Source: Trebouxia sp. TZW2008
Taxonomy: Eukaryota > Chlorophyta > Trebouxiophyceae > Trebouxiales > Trebouxiaceae
Assembly: GCA_002118135.1 (NCBI GenBank)
Contig: BDIU01000141.1
Coordinates: 62,001-126,000, forward strand
Direction of reading: 5' to 3'
DNA: 64,000 bases
A program made the translations under genes and the position numbers. This document shows positions 1 to 9,573 of this stretch, piece after piece. The notes beneath the pieces were generated by a model that ran no database searches, had not been told where the DNA came from, and worked only from the letters and a program-made list of their open reading frames with translations. Positions within the stretch are counted from its first letter, which is position 1. Each line of letters begins with the position of its first letter.

Positions 1-3000
1 CCTTTGATGCGTCTTGATCAACAAACAACATCAGTGCTTGCATGAGCAAGCCTGCTAGCAAATCTGTCTGCCAGAAACTGACGAGGTCAAGCTGACCTAG
101 GCTGTAACCAACTCGGGCAGATGAATCAATACCAACTGTACTGTACAAATGAGTGGCAACTGCTTTGCTGAAAGCTGACAGGCTGGACATGGTTGCTGGG
201 TCTAACTGTTTGACAAAGCTGTGCAGGCCTGACCAGACAGGTGGGTCTGTGCACTTTGCCAGAATTGTGCTGCAGCCTGATTTGCGCTCTTCAACTGTTG
301 TGACTGGCTCTGTAGCACCAGCCGCTGTTGTGCTTGTGCCCTATGCAACAGGACCTTTCTTGTCATGGCAAAAACACTGCAGACTATGGGCAATGAGGCG
401 GACTTTCTAACTCTGGACGTCGATACAAGGTAGATGTTGAAAGAGGCAATAGCTGCATGTAGCATGATGGACTCTGCAGTACTTGCAAATGAGTTGAGAC
501 ATGCTGTGCTGATGTAATTAAAAGGACTTGTATGCATGTCTGCATGCACGCAACAAATCCACCCAGATACACCAAGCATCTGAGCATATGGAACAATGCA
601 ACAAGCAAAGACGCCTAGCTCTGTTTTGAAATTCAGATCAACTGAGAAAAACTCACCGTAGGGCCATTCTGGTCATGTGGCAAGCGATCTAGCCGTGCCT
701 CCATCAGCTTCTGTATGACGTCCACTTCTTGCGCATGCTGCTGCTGCAGCGATTTTAGCTTGGCTGTTTGTTCCTTTTGCAGTGTAGCTTTCTGCTTTTC
801 GACTGACTTGAGCAGCTCCTGCTGCAATCTTTCAGTCTGTCTGTTGACTATGTCCTGAGTCTCGTACTCTGCGCGCTTGGCATCGGTTACATTCTTGATG
901 TAAAACCCAAGTCTTGTTATTCTGACACCAAGAGCCTGCAGTCATGAAGCAGTTGTTGTGACGCAGCACTCTACTTGATGCCCTGCAGCTTTCTCTTGCA
1001 TGTGCTTTCTTATAGAACATGTGCTCTTACATCTTTCTGTGAGTGTGCATCACTTACAGTGCAGCTTGCAATGCAGTGATGCTGTACCAGACTTATGTCC
1101 TATTTTCAGAAATTAGCATGTCGGGGCTCAGAGTCAGACTTTCGGCTATATAGAGAAGTGGTTAGACCTTACATTTGGGTCCTCACTATGGTGTAGATGT
1201 GGGCTCAAACATCATGATGTGTTACAGATGCCTACATTGCGCTGGCAACACGCTGATGGGTGTGAACTTGTCACCAGAACCAAGGGTTAAATGGCATGCA
1301 ATCAGCACATCATGGCAGCAACGACAAGCAGGAACCTACCATCGGGTCTATTCCTTTGTACTTCTGCTCAACTAGGTTGTTGACAATATCGCCAGGCTGC
1401 ATCTGCTCACGCCTGCCTTCACCTTTTCTGGGCCCACGACACATGGCAGCTAAAGTCTCTACCACATCACCTGTGGTCACCTGTGAGCCTGTTCCATTTG
1501 AACATTGCATGACGTGTTGCACGACTGTGTTGCTTTGTGAACATGTTGCATGAACATATTGCAGAGACATGTTCAATGCGCGTGTTGCATGATCATGTGG
1601 CATAAGCATATCGTTTGAGCATGCTGCATGAACATGTTGCATGAACACATTGCATGCACATGTTGCATGAACATTTTGCATGCGCATGTTGCATAACATG
1701 TGGGTGTCTGCCTGTTGGTGTATGCATCTCTGATAGCACTGACCAAACTGAATGTTTTGAGTGGTAATAGTCATGCCCACAAGGACAAGTGTGCAGCACC
1801 GCACCTCTATGATTTCTGCTTGACCCCCAGGCATCTTGAACAAAGTTTGAACCAAGGGCATCTTCAACAATGGGCCAACTTGCAACTGATCAAAGTCAGT
1901 GACATTCTCGCTGCTGCAAATAGAGATTTGTAGATCATATACTGTCGAAATCATCCTGCAGAGAGCAAAAGCTCGTCAATCTGATTTTGAGCAGCTGCAG
2001 GAGGACACTATGCAGCTACAGCATCTGTTAATTTGTCAACTGTTTTTTAGGTCCATGTGCATTTGATATGAGGACTTTGTCGCTGTAAGACAATGCGATG
2101 CAGAACCAATCACTGCATCTTGACTGCAGTGCTCCTGAACAAGGACAGTCATGATACAACAACAGGTTTCTTGGCACCCAGCGCAGTCACAGAAAGGACT
2201 GTACAAGCGACATCAAGAGCCACACGCAAATAGCACCTGTGCTGAAATGTTTTATTCACTGGTATTGGTACTGAACTTGACTGCTGTGCCATTGCAATCA
2301 GAATCATTGTCTGCTTGTGGTTGAACGTGTGTCCAGATGATAACTAGCAAGTGTGTGCAATACCTGGTGGCTGCATAGCAGGTGATATGAGTGACCAATC
2401 GGCTTTCAAGCTCACTAAGGCGTCGCAGCCGGGGCAACTGACGGGGTGGGCCAAGTCCAAGGTCTGCGAATTCATCAACACCCAATTCTGCGCAGATGCC
2501 GCTTATCACAGCTGCACTGCTGACATGGCGGCCACTTCTGTGCAAGTCTGACTGTACTGTAGCAGCAAAGTTGGAGATGACTGTCGGGTCATATCTAAGC
2601 TTGATAACTTCGCCATATGCGTCGTGAGCTACCCTGCAAACCCAGATGAAATAATGGCATCTAACCTCAGATGATGCTGCTCAAGAACCACAGGTGCTGT
2701 ACATAACAACTCAATGACTCAACATAATTGTGAAAGGCAAACAGTCAAGTTTGACCTAGCTCGAAAAGGCTCAGCCAAAAGATCATACCAGCACACTGAT
2801 CGACATGTGTCTATGAACGCCATGATATTCGGAATGCCATAGTTGCCGATGTGCAGCGGTACCCCGTGTACGGCTTGCCAAGCAGCTCGAAGATCGGGAA
2901 AAGCAACTTGTCCGTTATTGCTCGTCAACACCGCTTTTAGATCAGCCTGAGCACGCTGTTGTGTACTGCTGCCTTGTTGCCAGGAATTTCGAGGTGAAAA

Positions 3001-3003
3001 CAT
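1..3003 (-). CDS. NOV: NO VEIN (NOV)-like protein, N-terminal part, continues beyond left edge
   Basis: This is a multi-exon gene read leftward from ATG 3003-3001 and cut by the window edge. Clear exons lie near 3003-2790, 2640-2400, 1950-1800, 1500-1341, 935-640 and 330-1. The exon near 1950 reads YDLQISICSSENVTDFDQLQ followed by VGPLLKMPLVQTLF. This matches my memory of the Arabidopsis NOV block ending in LKLGPLLRHPLVIHYF. The next exons also follow the order of the NOV N-terminal region: a short linker, then ALGVRITRLGFYIKN, then a Gln/Lys-rich coiled coil (QELLKSVEKQKATLQKEQ). NOV proteins are large nuclear proteins with an HSP90-like ATPase fold, needed in plants for vascular patterning and auxin responses. 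The ATPase part, if present, would lie to the left of this window. The family call rests on the N-terminal blocks only, and the exon borders are approximate. Confidence 0.72.
1540..1700. repeat. Degenerate ~15 bp tandem repeat in a NOV intron
   Basis: About ten imperfect copies of a unit close to ATGTTGCATGAACAT lie between the VGPLLKMP exon and the GDIVNNLVEQ exon of the NOV-like gene. The unit is rich in TGCATGCA-like palindromes. It reads as short open frames on both strands, which are not genes. Confidence 0.7.
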
Positions 3004-3726
3004 GCCGCTAGCGCCTGCGCTACCGAAGTCTCGTGGTTGATCACCCGTTTAAGCTCACAGCAACAGGTTTGGCGTCCGGTTGCTGTCGATGTTGAAGCCG
3101 CGGCATACAGATGTGCAACTGTAACGCAAGAACAAGACCGGAGCGGACAATGCTCTCGTCTGGGCGTGAACGTAAATGCCGCAGGCACGCCTTGTGACAA
3201 CGCCGAGACAAAATATCCATGGTACTGAGAAATAGCCATGGATTCAAACATGCGTGTGTGCATAAACTTCCACCCTCAGCATGCAGGCTTCTGACGCAGG
3301 CTTCTGCATGTGCTGCTGCTTGCGATCAGAACACGACGAGAAGACGTTACACCTCGGGTTTATGCACAAAGTACTTGAAATTTCAACGGCCTACACAAGC
3401 TACAATGTTGATATAATAGTTGTGTCTGCTCATGCAGAATGCACTGCAACATTCCGCAGAGGGGTTACTCGAGAGACCCTTGTTGGTTACATCAAGGTAT
3501 GCACATTCAGCTGCAATATGTCAATACCTGAGGCAAACTGGAGCTTCACAACACTGAGAAAGATAAACATGGTCATGGCTGAACTCGACTTGACAGCTAC
3601 TTTCGGCAACACTCAGTGACTTGCTACAAAATTAAATAAATAAAATGTCATCACTAGCTAGTACACAGCACTGCGCATACACATGCACAAGACTATCCTG
3701 CAACCTGTGCTGATGCCCAACCAAAA
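3004..3726. other. Intergenic: NOV promoter side and RNF113 3' side
   Basis: No supported gene. It holds the upstream region of the NOV-like gene and the 3' flank of RNF113, including an A-rich stretch with AATAAATAAA near 3634-3645. An open frame on the plus strand at 3281-3619 has no recognisable domain, and I do not call it. Confidence 0.5.
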
Positions 3727-4939
3727 CTAGTCTTTCTTCTGCTGCTGCACCTTTTTGTGAATCTCATTTGCAACATTGAATATGCCCCTGGTGGGCTTAT
3801 CACAAACAAAGCATTTTCCTGACTTAGCATTGTGTTTCAGAGCACATTGCTCACAGAAATAATGTTTGCACTGAGTCACTACTGGATCCTGCACATCTTG
3901 CCACGGCCTTCGGCAGATGTAACACGCAAATGGGAGATCATCTTCCTCCTCCTCATCAGAAGCTTCTGCATATGGGTCAAAATTGGCAATCTGTTTCTTT
4001 GCTGCCTGCTTCTCGTCCCATTCCTGCAAATACACATGCATTAGCAGCCTTCCTTGAAAAACCAGCAAATGCTACATGCAGAACAATACATTGCAAAGAA
4101 GCAATAGTCCACAGTCAACATCTCTGTGGTAATGCAGACAATGGCAATGTGCCAAACAAGTGTCATGGCGCGTAGCATTCAACTGCATTCACCGAACAGG
4201 AGTTCACTGAGAAAGAAGCTTACCTTTTCAAGCTCCCAACCAGACTTGTAGTCTCCTCTGTCATGCACAAACTTGCAAGCATCTCCATATCCACAGTATC
4301 CTGTTTCTTTGTAATCTTTGCAAATGTCTGGCTTGTAATCAAAGATGACTGTTGTGCGTAAGTGCTGGCTGGCTCTGAGAGGGCCGTGCGCCCCACCACC
4401 CTTCTCACTGCCAATTGTGTTTTCCCGTCTGAAGCCCTGCTTGTAGTCTGTATAGCTGTTCAAGCCCTTGTAGAGTGCAGGGCCACCAGCAGGCGCCTCA
4501 TTTGCAGTGTCTTGCCCTTGCTGCAGAACCTGCTCACGCAATGCTCTGCACATATACAGTGTTGGGTCACAGCTCGTGATGACAGCTGTCCTGACACTTA
4601 AAGGTCAGATATGTTGCCGCACCTGGCATCCCTATCATGCTGAGTCTCAGTTTGAAGTACTGCAGTTGCGCCCTGGTCACTTTGTTGTTGCAATCTGTTG
4701 TCACTGGCGAACTTGAATGTCTGCAGCTTGTCCTCGTCGTCTTTCTTTGTGCTGAAAGCTGTGCCGCCTTTGACTGCCTTCGCTCTTTTTGTGCTGGCCG
4801 CGATCGCTGCTGATAGCGCTGCCTGAGGGTCCGCGGATTCTTCACTTTCGTTCAAGGTTCGTTTGCGCACGTTTCCCTTGGCTTTGCGCTTGACAAAGAC
4901 AGGCTGTCCAACATCAGCCGGGTCGACGGTGGGATCCAT
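3727..4939 (-). CDS. CWC24: RNF113/CWC24 splicing factor (CCCH zinc finger plus RING)
   Basis: There are three exons, 4939-4623, 4545-4224 and 4023-3727, joined in phase to give 311 aa. The N-terminus is basic and low in complexity. The middle exon carries the conserved block from [20 protein letters not shown] to [18 protein letters not shown], a C-x8-C-x5-C-x3-H zinc finger. The last exon has an acidic stretch and then a C3HC4 RING finger, CYICRRPW through CKHYFCEQC to [11 protein letters not shown]113/Cwc24 is a spliceosome component that contacts the 5' splice site around the first catalytic step, and its RING can act as an E3 ligase. Introns are 77 and 200 bp. The gene is divergent from SCO1 with 207 bp between ATGs. 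Domain order and length are normal for the family. Confidence 0.95.
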
Positions 4940-5146
4940 GCCTGAGTTGTGTCAGAAGAGAGGAGAAAAGAGTTCGCGGAAGAGTTTGCGCGATTTGATC
5001 AAGGTCCTAGAAGCTCTGGCTTGCACTGTTAGTCATGCCAAACGAGCTTACTAATTTTACGAGAAAGTCCATTGATAGTCAGCAGCACAAACTGCGTTAA
5101 GCCAGCCCACCTCTGCGTTTCCGAGCAATCTGCCACATTTTGCATC
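4940..5146. promoter_or_regulatory. Likely bidirectional promoter between RNF113 and SCO1
   Basis: Only 207 bp separate the two divergent start codons. Both 5' UTRs and both core promoters must fit here. I see no clear TATA box. Confidence 0.5.
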
Positions 5147-6310
5147 ATGAGAAGAGCAGCAGCAAGACTGCTGTTGAATGCCGCTAGATTGCAGGTCCGC
5201 TGAAGGGGCTGGTTCACTCCTAGGAGACCTTGACCGATCTCGAGCAACCTGACTGTCGCATTGAGTGCAGGCAGACCCGCGCGTTTCGTCTGAATTGCAT
5301 TGTCCGCGCCAGTTGACGAATCTACGAAGCTTTGCAACAGGACCTCAGGCCACCAGGGGCAACACTAGAGGCGTGAGCCTTCGCCCTTACTAGCGCACTG
5401 TATTGACACTCAGGTCTGTCATGTTGACAAAGCTCATGTCAATTCTCATTGCTGCGTGCAGCCAGTGAACTTGGTTAGCCTCGGTCTGACTGGTGTCACT
5501 GCAGCTGGCCTTGTGTATTACTATCGACACTTGCGAAGTTTGAAGCTTCAAGGTAAAGTTTCCCACTGGCTGGCTGCACACATCATGATGTGGGGACAGT
5601 GCATGACTTGATCTTGCTGTTCAGAAAGTACTAAGACATTGTCAGCTGGCAAGGCTGCGATAGGAGGTCCCTTCACACTCGTTGATGGTGATGGCAGAAC
5701 ATACACAGATAAAGACTTGCTGGGGCAGTTTGCTCTGCTGTACTTTGGCTTCACATACTGTCCAGACATATGCCCTGACGAGCTTGAAAAGATGGCAAAG
5801 GCTATTCAGGAGTTAGGTAACTATAATCTTGTGGCTGCAAGCAAACACTGCAACAATACTCACTCAAGCAGCACACTTATTTGATGTCAGCTTTGGTATG
5901 TGCAGACAAGGCAGGCCAGACTGTACAACCTGTTTTCATTTCCATTGATCCTGAGCGAGACAATCCAAAGCAGGTCAAGGCTTATGTCAAGGAATTTCAC
6001 CCCAAACTTTTAGGCCTGACAGGATCTATGCCGCAGGTAGGCAGCGCATGCATTTGATGACACATTTGTGACTGTCAAAGAATTAGCTTTCAAATCAACT
6101 GTTCCTGATTTGCAGGTGCAGGAGGCAGCCAAAGCTTACAGAGTGTATTTCACCAAGACTGATGACTCCAAAGACTACTTGGTTGATCACTCCATCATAA
6201 TGTATTTAATTGATCCAAAGGGCAAATTTGTGAGCTTTTATGGCAAAACCTACACAGCAGAGCAGCTGGCAAATGCAATTGCCAGTCAAATAGAACGATG
6301 GCAAGCGTAG
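5147..6310 (+). CDS. SCO1: SCO1 copper chaperone for cytochrome c oxidase
   Basis: There are six exons: 5147-5194, 5313-5372, 5462-5552, 5625-5816, 5906-6036 and 6116-6310. They join in phase to 238 aa. ATG 5147 starts an Arg/Ala/Leu presequence ([16 protein letters not shown], then [10 protein letters not shown]) typical of mitochondrial import. A single membrane span follows at about residues 39-57 ([18 protein letters not shown]). The thioredoxin-like domain has the copper-binding CPDIC motif (Cys112, Cys116) and the copper-ligand histidine in VDHS (His199). SCO1 sits in the inner membrane and passes copper to the CuA site of COX2. The short exons 1 and 2 are inferred from presequence character and splice phase; the rest is firm. 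It is convergent with the SANT-UBA gene, with 92 bp between stop codons. Confidence 0.95.
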
Positions 6311-6402
6311 TGCTTGTTTTTACATTCATTCATGACAGATTGGTTTTGGTCAGAGACCATATGTTTGCTTGAGGCAACATGTCTAGTCTTGCTGATACAG
6401 CA

Positions 6403-8634
6403 TCATATGCAGTTTGCGATCAGCCACTCAATTGCTGCTTCTAGATTATGGTTAGTCTCTTGCAGCGCCTCATGAGCTTTGCTTGCGCTGAATCCCATTC
6501 CCTGCAATTACAAGTCTTGTATACACATGCGCCAGCAGCAAGCAATCATGTGCACAAATGTTGTTGCAGCATGCAACAACAGATCTGTTGCACAAGTGTT
6601 TCAGCAGCATCCAAGAGCCGAGCTTGTTCCCAGCAGTCTGGCTGAGAGCAGAATCCGTACGAAGCTACCACTTTATTGTGGGTCATGGCACTCACCTGCA
6701 ACTGAGCGATGTCTACATCAAGGGATGCCTTGGCGGCCTCTGCAGCCATTGCCTCATCGCCTGTGTCATCAACATCTGTGGCAGTTTTTGACCTTTTCTG
6801 CCTATCATGTGTAGGTGGTTGATGTGTCTTGGCAGCACTGCAGTGAGCAGACATGTGTCAGACAGTTGATGGTCTCATGCTGTCAGGATTTGGTGTAAAA
6901 TGCTTTTACCTATCTGACCCAGAGACTCTCTTTCTCTTGGCATGTCTGGGTGGCTTTTGTGCATTTGCATTCTTCCTGATGCCAGGCTGGCTTGCCATCT
7001 CCACTTTGCTGCTGGCTGCCTTTTTCGAGACCAGCATCCGTACCTGCCAGAACAAACGATCTAATCAGCATGCATTGCTACGTGTGCCAAGACAGCTCGG
7101 ACACTCCTTTGCATGCTCAAGTGCAGAGGCATAGCTGCAACTGAACTTTCAACAACTGGGCTGAATCACATAAGCTGTTGCTCACCGGCAGGACTATATC
7201 ATCTTCATCTCCTTCTGGAGCAGCAATGTCAGCGCTTGTCTCAGGTGGTTGCAAGTGTTGTGCACCACCAGTCTCCTACAACAAGCAGGAGCTATAACGG
7301 ACATGCATCTTGCAAGTTGGCAGATGGCTCCTGTCCTGCTACTTGAGTCAGCATTGCCTGTACTAAGCCTGATTCAACCCTACACGTGACCAATATGGTT
7401 GAGCAGCAAATGCGCATTGCAGATGTCAAGCACCTGATGCACGCAATGCATAAAGCTCAACAGCAGGGCACTTGGCAACTGCTGCTTTGCAGACTGGCAC
7501 CCTTGCTTGCAAATGGCAAGCATTGAGCTGTAGGTCAAATGCTACACAGAGCAGGTGTGCACCTGCAACGATGGTGCTGCTTCAGCTGCTGCTAGCTGCC
7601 TGCGTAGCAACTGGACAGCATGACGCAGTTGCTTCAGCAGTGCCAGCTTCTGTTCTCTAGGCAAGTCATCAGACTCAGACTCTGCAAGGATCATAGCATG
7701 CTGCATATTGTGGCTGCTGTACTCACTCAGGGCATACGTAGGACGTCACCAACAGCTGGGTTCTCAAGGGCTACGCACCTAGCAAGCTGATCAAGGGCAT
7801 GCCCAAACTCTGCGATTGTGGCTTAAGGTGGTGCAGTTTCCTTGTCACCTCATCCAGCAGCTCATCCACATCTTTCAGCTCATCACTTGTCAAGCCAAAC
7901 CTGAATTCAGCCCACATACTTTAGATGTTGATCATAAAAGTGTCGTCAACTGAAAGTGTTGAGCTGGATGCAGCTTGCAAATATGTGAAGACACATGCAG
8001 CCTTGCCTGCTTTGAGCTTCTTTACGCCATTCATCTCTCATCTTTTTGTTGGGATTTGCTGCACAACAGCAAAGTCTTACTACAGGCTTGATTTTGCTAG
8101 ACAAGAGAAATTTGCAAAAGCATACATACGTCCTGACCAGATGATCAGCCCTGATTTGCGCTCAACATCAGTGCGATCTGCATTGTCTGACCGTATGCGA
8201 TCAATGTCAACCTGCAAGCCGGTATAAGCTGCAACACAGCTTTACAGATTCAGGGGCTGAGCTTGTGGAGGCGTGCTTCAGCAAGGACATAGCTCACCTG
8301 CTAAGGATTGCTGCCCAATCAGCCTCTGGGTTTGCCCATTCAGTTGCTGAATGAGTTTCCCAGGCAAGAGACCCGTGTCGAGAATTTGCACCCAGCGCCC
8401 AACCCCATACTTCATCAAGCAAAGCTTTAGGATCTGAGCCTCTTCTTTTGACCATCCAGGGGAGGGCGTGAAGTTCCATCTGCGTAGCGTGAGCGTGACT
8501 GAGCCAACAGAGCTACTGTCTGTGAGTCCTTCCGCAGCTTTGGTGCGACTTGCTGCTGAGCTATGGCATGCTCACAGAGAGGCTGCGTCCCCGACTTTGG
8601 GGCCGCGCTTGTTTTCTGCTTCTCGAGCAGACAT
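6403..8634 (-). CDS. SANT/Myb-like domain protein with a C-terminal UBA domain
   Basis: This is a multi-exon gene. The likely start ATG 8634-8632 gives MSAREAENKRGPKVGDAAS before a GTGAGC donor. The next exon (about 8510-8300) encodes a SANT/Myb-like helix set, PGWSKEEAQILKLCLMKYGV then GRWVQILDTGLLPGKLIQQL. Then follow an exon near 8220-8130 (VDIDRIRSDNADRTDVERKS), coiled-coil exons near 7905-7800 and 7700-7580 (LPREQKLALLKQLRHAVQLL), acidic and basic linkers, and a last exon near 6490-6403. The last exon encodes a compact UBA fold (GMGFSASKAHEALQE, then NLEAAIEWLIANCI). I recall plant and animal proteins with this SANT block but cannot name one securely. A role linking chromatin or transcription to ubiquitin is inference only. 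One junction near 7845 implies an intron of about 40 bp, so the middle of the model is uncertain. Confidence 0.75.
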
Positions 8635-9285
8635 ATCGCTGGCTCTGCTCAGCTCAGCGGTGTGGCCTCTCTTGCCAGCATTGGGTGCGAAAAACACAAG
8701 TAAAGATCGTGAGCTGCAGCAAGAGAGCAGACGAGTTGTCACCTTTCAAATTCAAAGTTTGGCATCCCTCACATGCAAAGTTGCAGAGCTTTGCCAACTT
8801 TGGTCAATTTGTCCTGACGTATTCATCATGGTGGCAAATGTGTGACACGGCGCTTCAAGTGTCTGCAAGCAACAATACAAACATCACTTTCCTCCAAGAT
8901 ACAACGCAAAGACTGACTTGCTGAGTCTGACTTTGTAGCAATTGCAAGCTCGCATGCATGAAACCAAAATGAATTGCAGTTTTTCCAAAATCAGTCAGAT
9001 GGGCTGCTTTTGCAAGCGCTGAGTCCTGGTCAAGCAGATGACTGACAGACATCACGAATACCCTGATGAATAGCACAGTGTGTTGACAATTTTAACAGAG
9101 GTTTTCAGCCACCTGGCAGATGCAGAACCTAGGTACAACGTTTTTAAAAGGCAGCCTGCAGTACAGGATGTCACAACTGGTAGCATCAGTTGATGCAGGC
9201 GCTTTTGTATCAGCAGGCCTGGTTTGGTCCAGCCCGCTGGCTGCAATTTGATGCAAAATGAAGAGTCCAGAATGGGCAGTAAGTA
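8635..9285. other. Intergenic, no firm gene
   Basis: This is the upstream region of the SANT-UBA gene. On the minus strand near 9050-8940 a short frame reads HLLDQDSALAKAAHLTDFGK, vaguely like an ankyrin repeat. Nothing continues it, so I do not call a gene. No RNA gene is seen. Confidence 0.4.
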
Positions 9286-9356
9286 TGCGTAAACGGGGAA
9301 TCGAACCCCGGTCAATCGCGTGGGAGGCGATTATGATACCACTACACTATTTACGC
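9286..9356 (-). tRNA. trnG-CCC: tRNA-Gly (anticodon CCC)
   Basis: The 71-nt gene folds as a standard tRNA. The acceptor stem pairs GCGTAAA with TTTACGC, the D-arm contains the A-box TAGTGTAGTGG, and the anticodon loop CTCCCAC has CCC at the centre. The T-arm carries the B-box GGTTCGATTCC. There is no intron. The CCA end is not encoded, as expected for a nuclear tRNA. The discriminator base is A. Confidence 0.95.
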
Positions 9357-9395
9357 GGTCCGCGTGCCACCAATTTTTTTCGTCGCTCATGTAAT

Positions 9396-9404
9396 CTATA
9401 TAAG
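9396..9404 (-). promoter_or_regulatory. TATA-like element upstream of tRNA-Gly
   Basis: CTTATATAG lies about 40 bp upstream of the tRNA 5' end, in an A-rich flank. Plant-lineage tRNA genes often carry such an upstream TATA-like element in addition to the internal A and B boxes. Confidence 0.4.
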
Positions 9405-9573
9405 CGTGGTGTTGTGCAGCTTGTGTCCTGTCTGAGCCTTTGTGTGTTTTGTTCGTTTTACATTGCATATGGTGGCAGGATGTGCAATACAAGATATTGC
9501 AGACATATAAGCATGTACACAGTAAGCAAAACGAAATATGAATCACAAAGCAAAGCTATCAATGACAATTGTA

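Noticed and set aside
1310..1954. 214-codon minus-strand open frame as one exon of the NOV-like gene
   Set aside because: Its middle is translated minisatellite. Only the two ends match NOV, so it is better read as two exons with an intron that happens to stay open.
3281..3619. 112-codon plus-strand open frame as a separate gene
   Set aside because: No domain, no splice context and no similarity recognised; it lies in the NOV/RNF113 spacer.
8855..9076. Ankyrin-like fragment on the minus strand
   Set aside because: Only about one weak repeat of similarity, with no continuing exons on either side.
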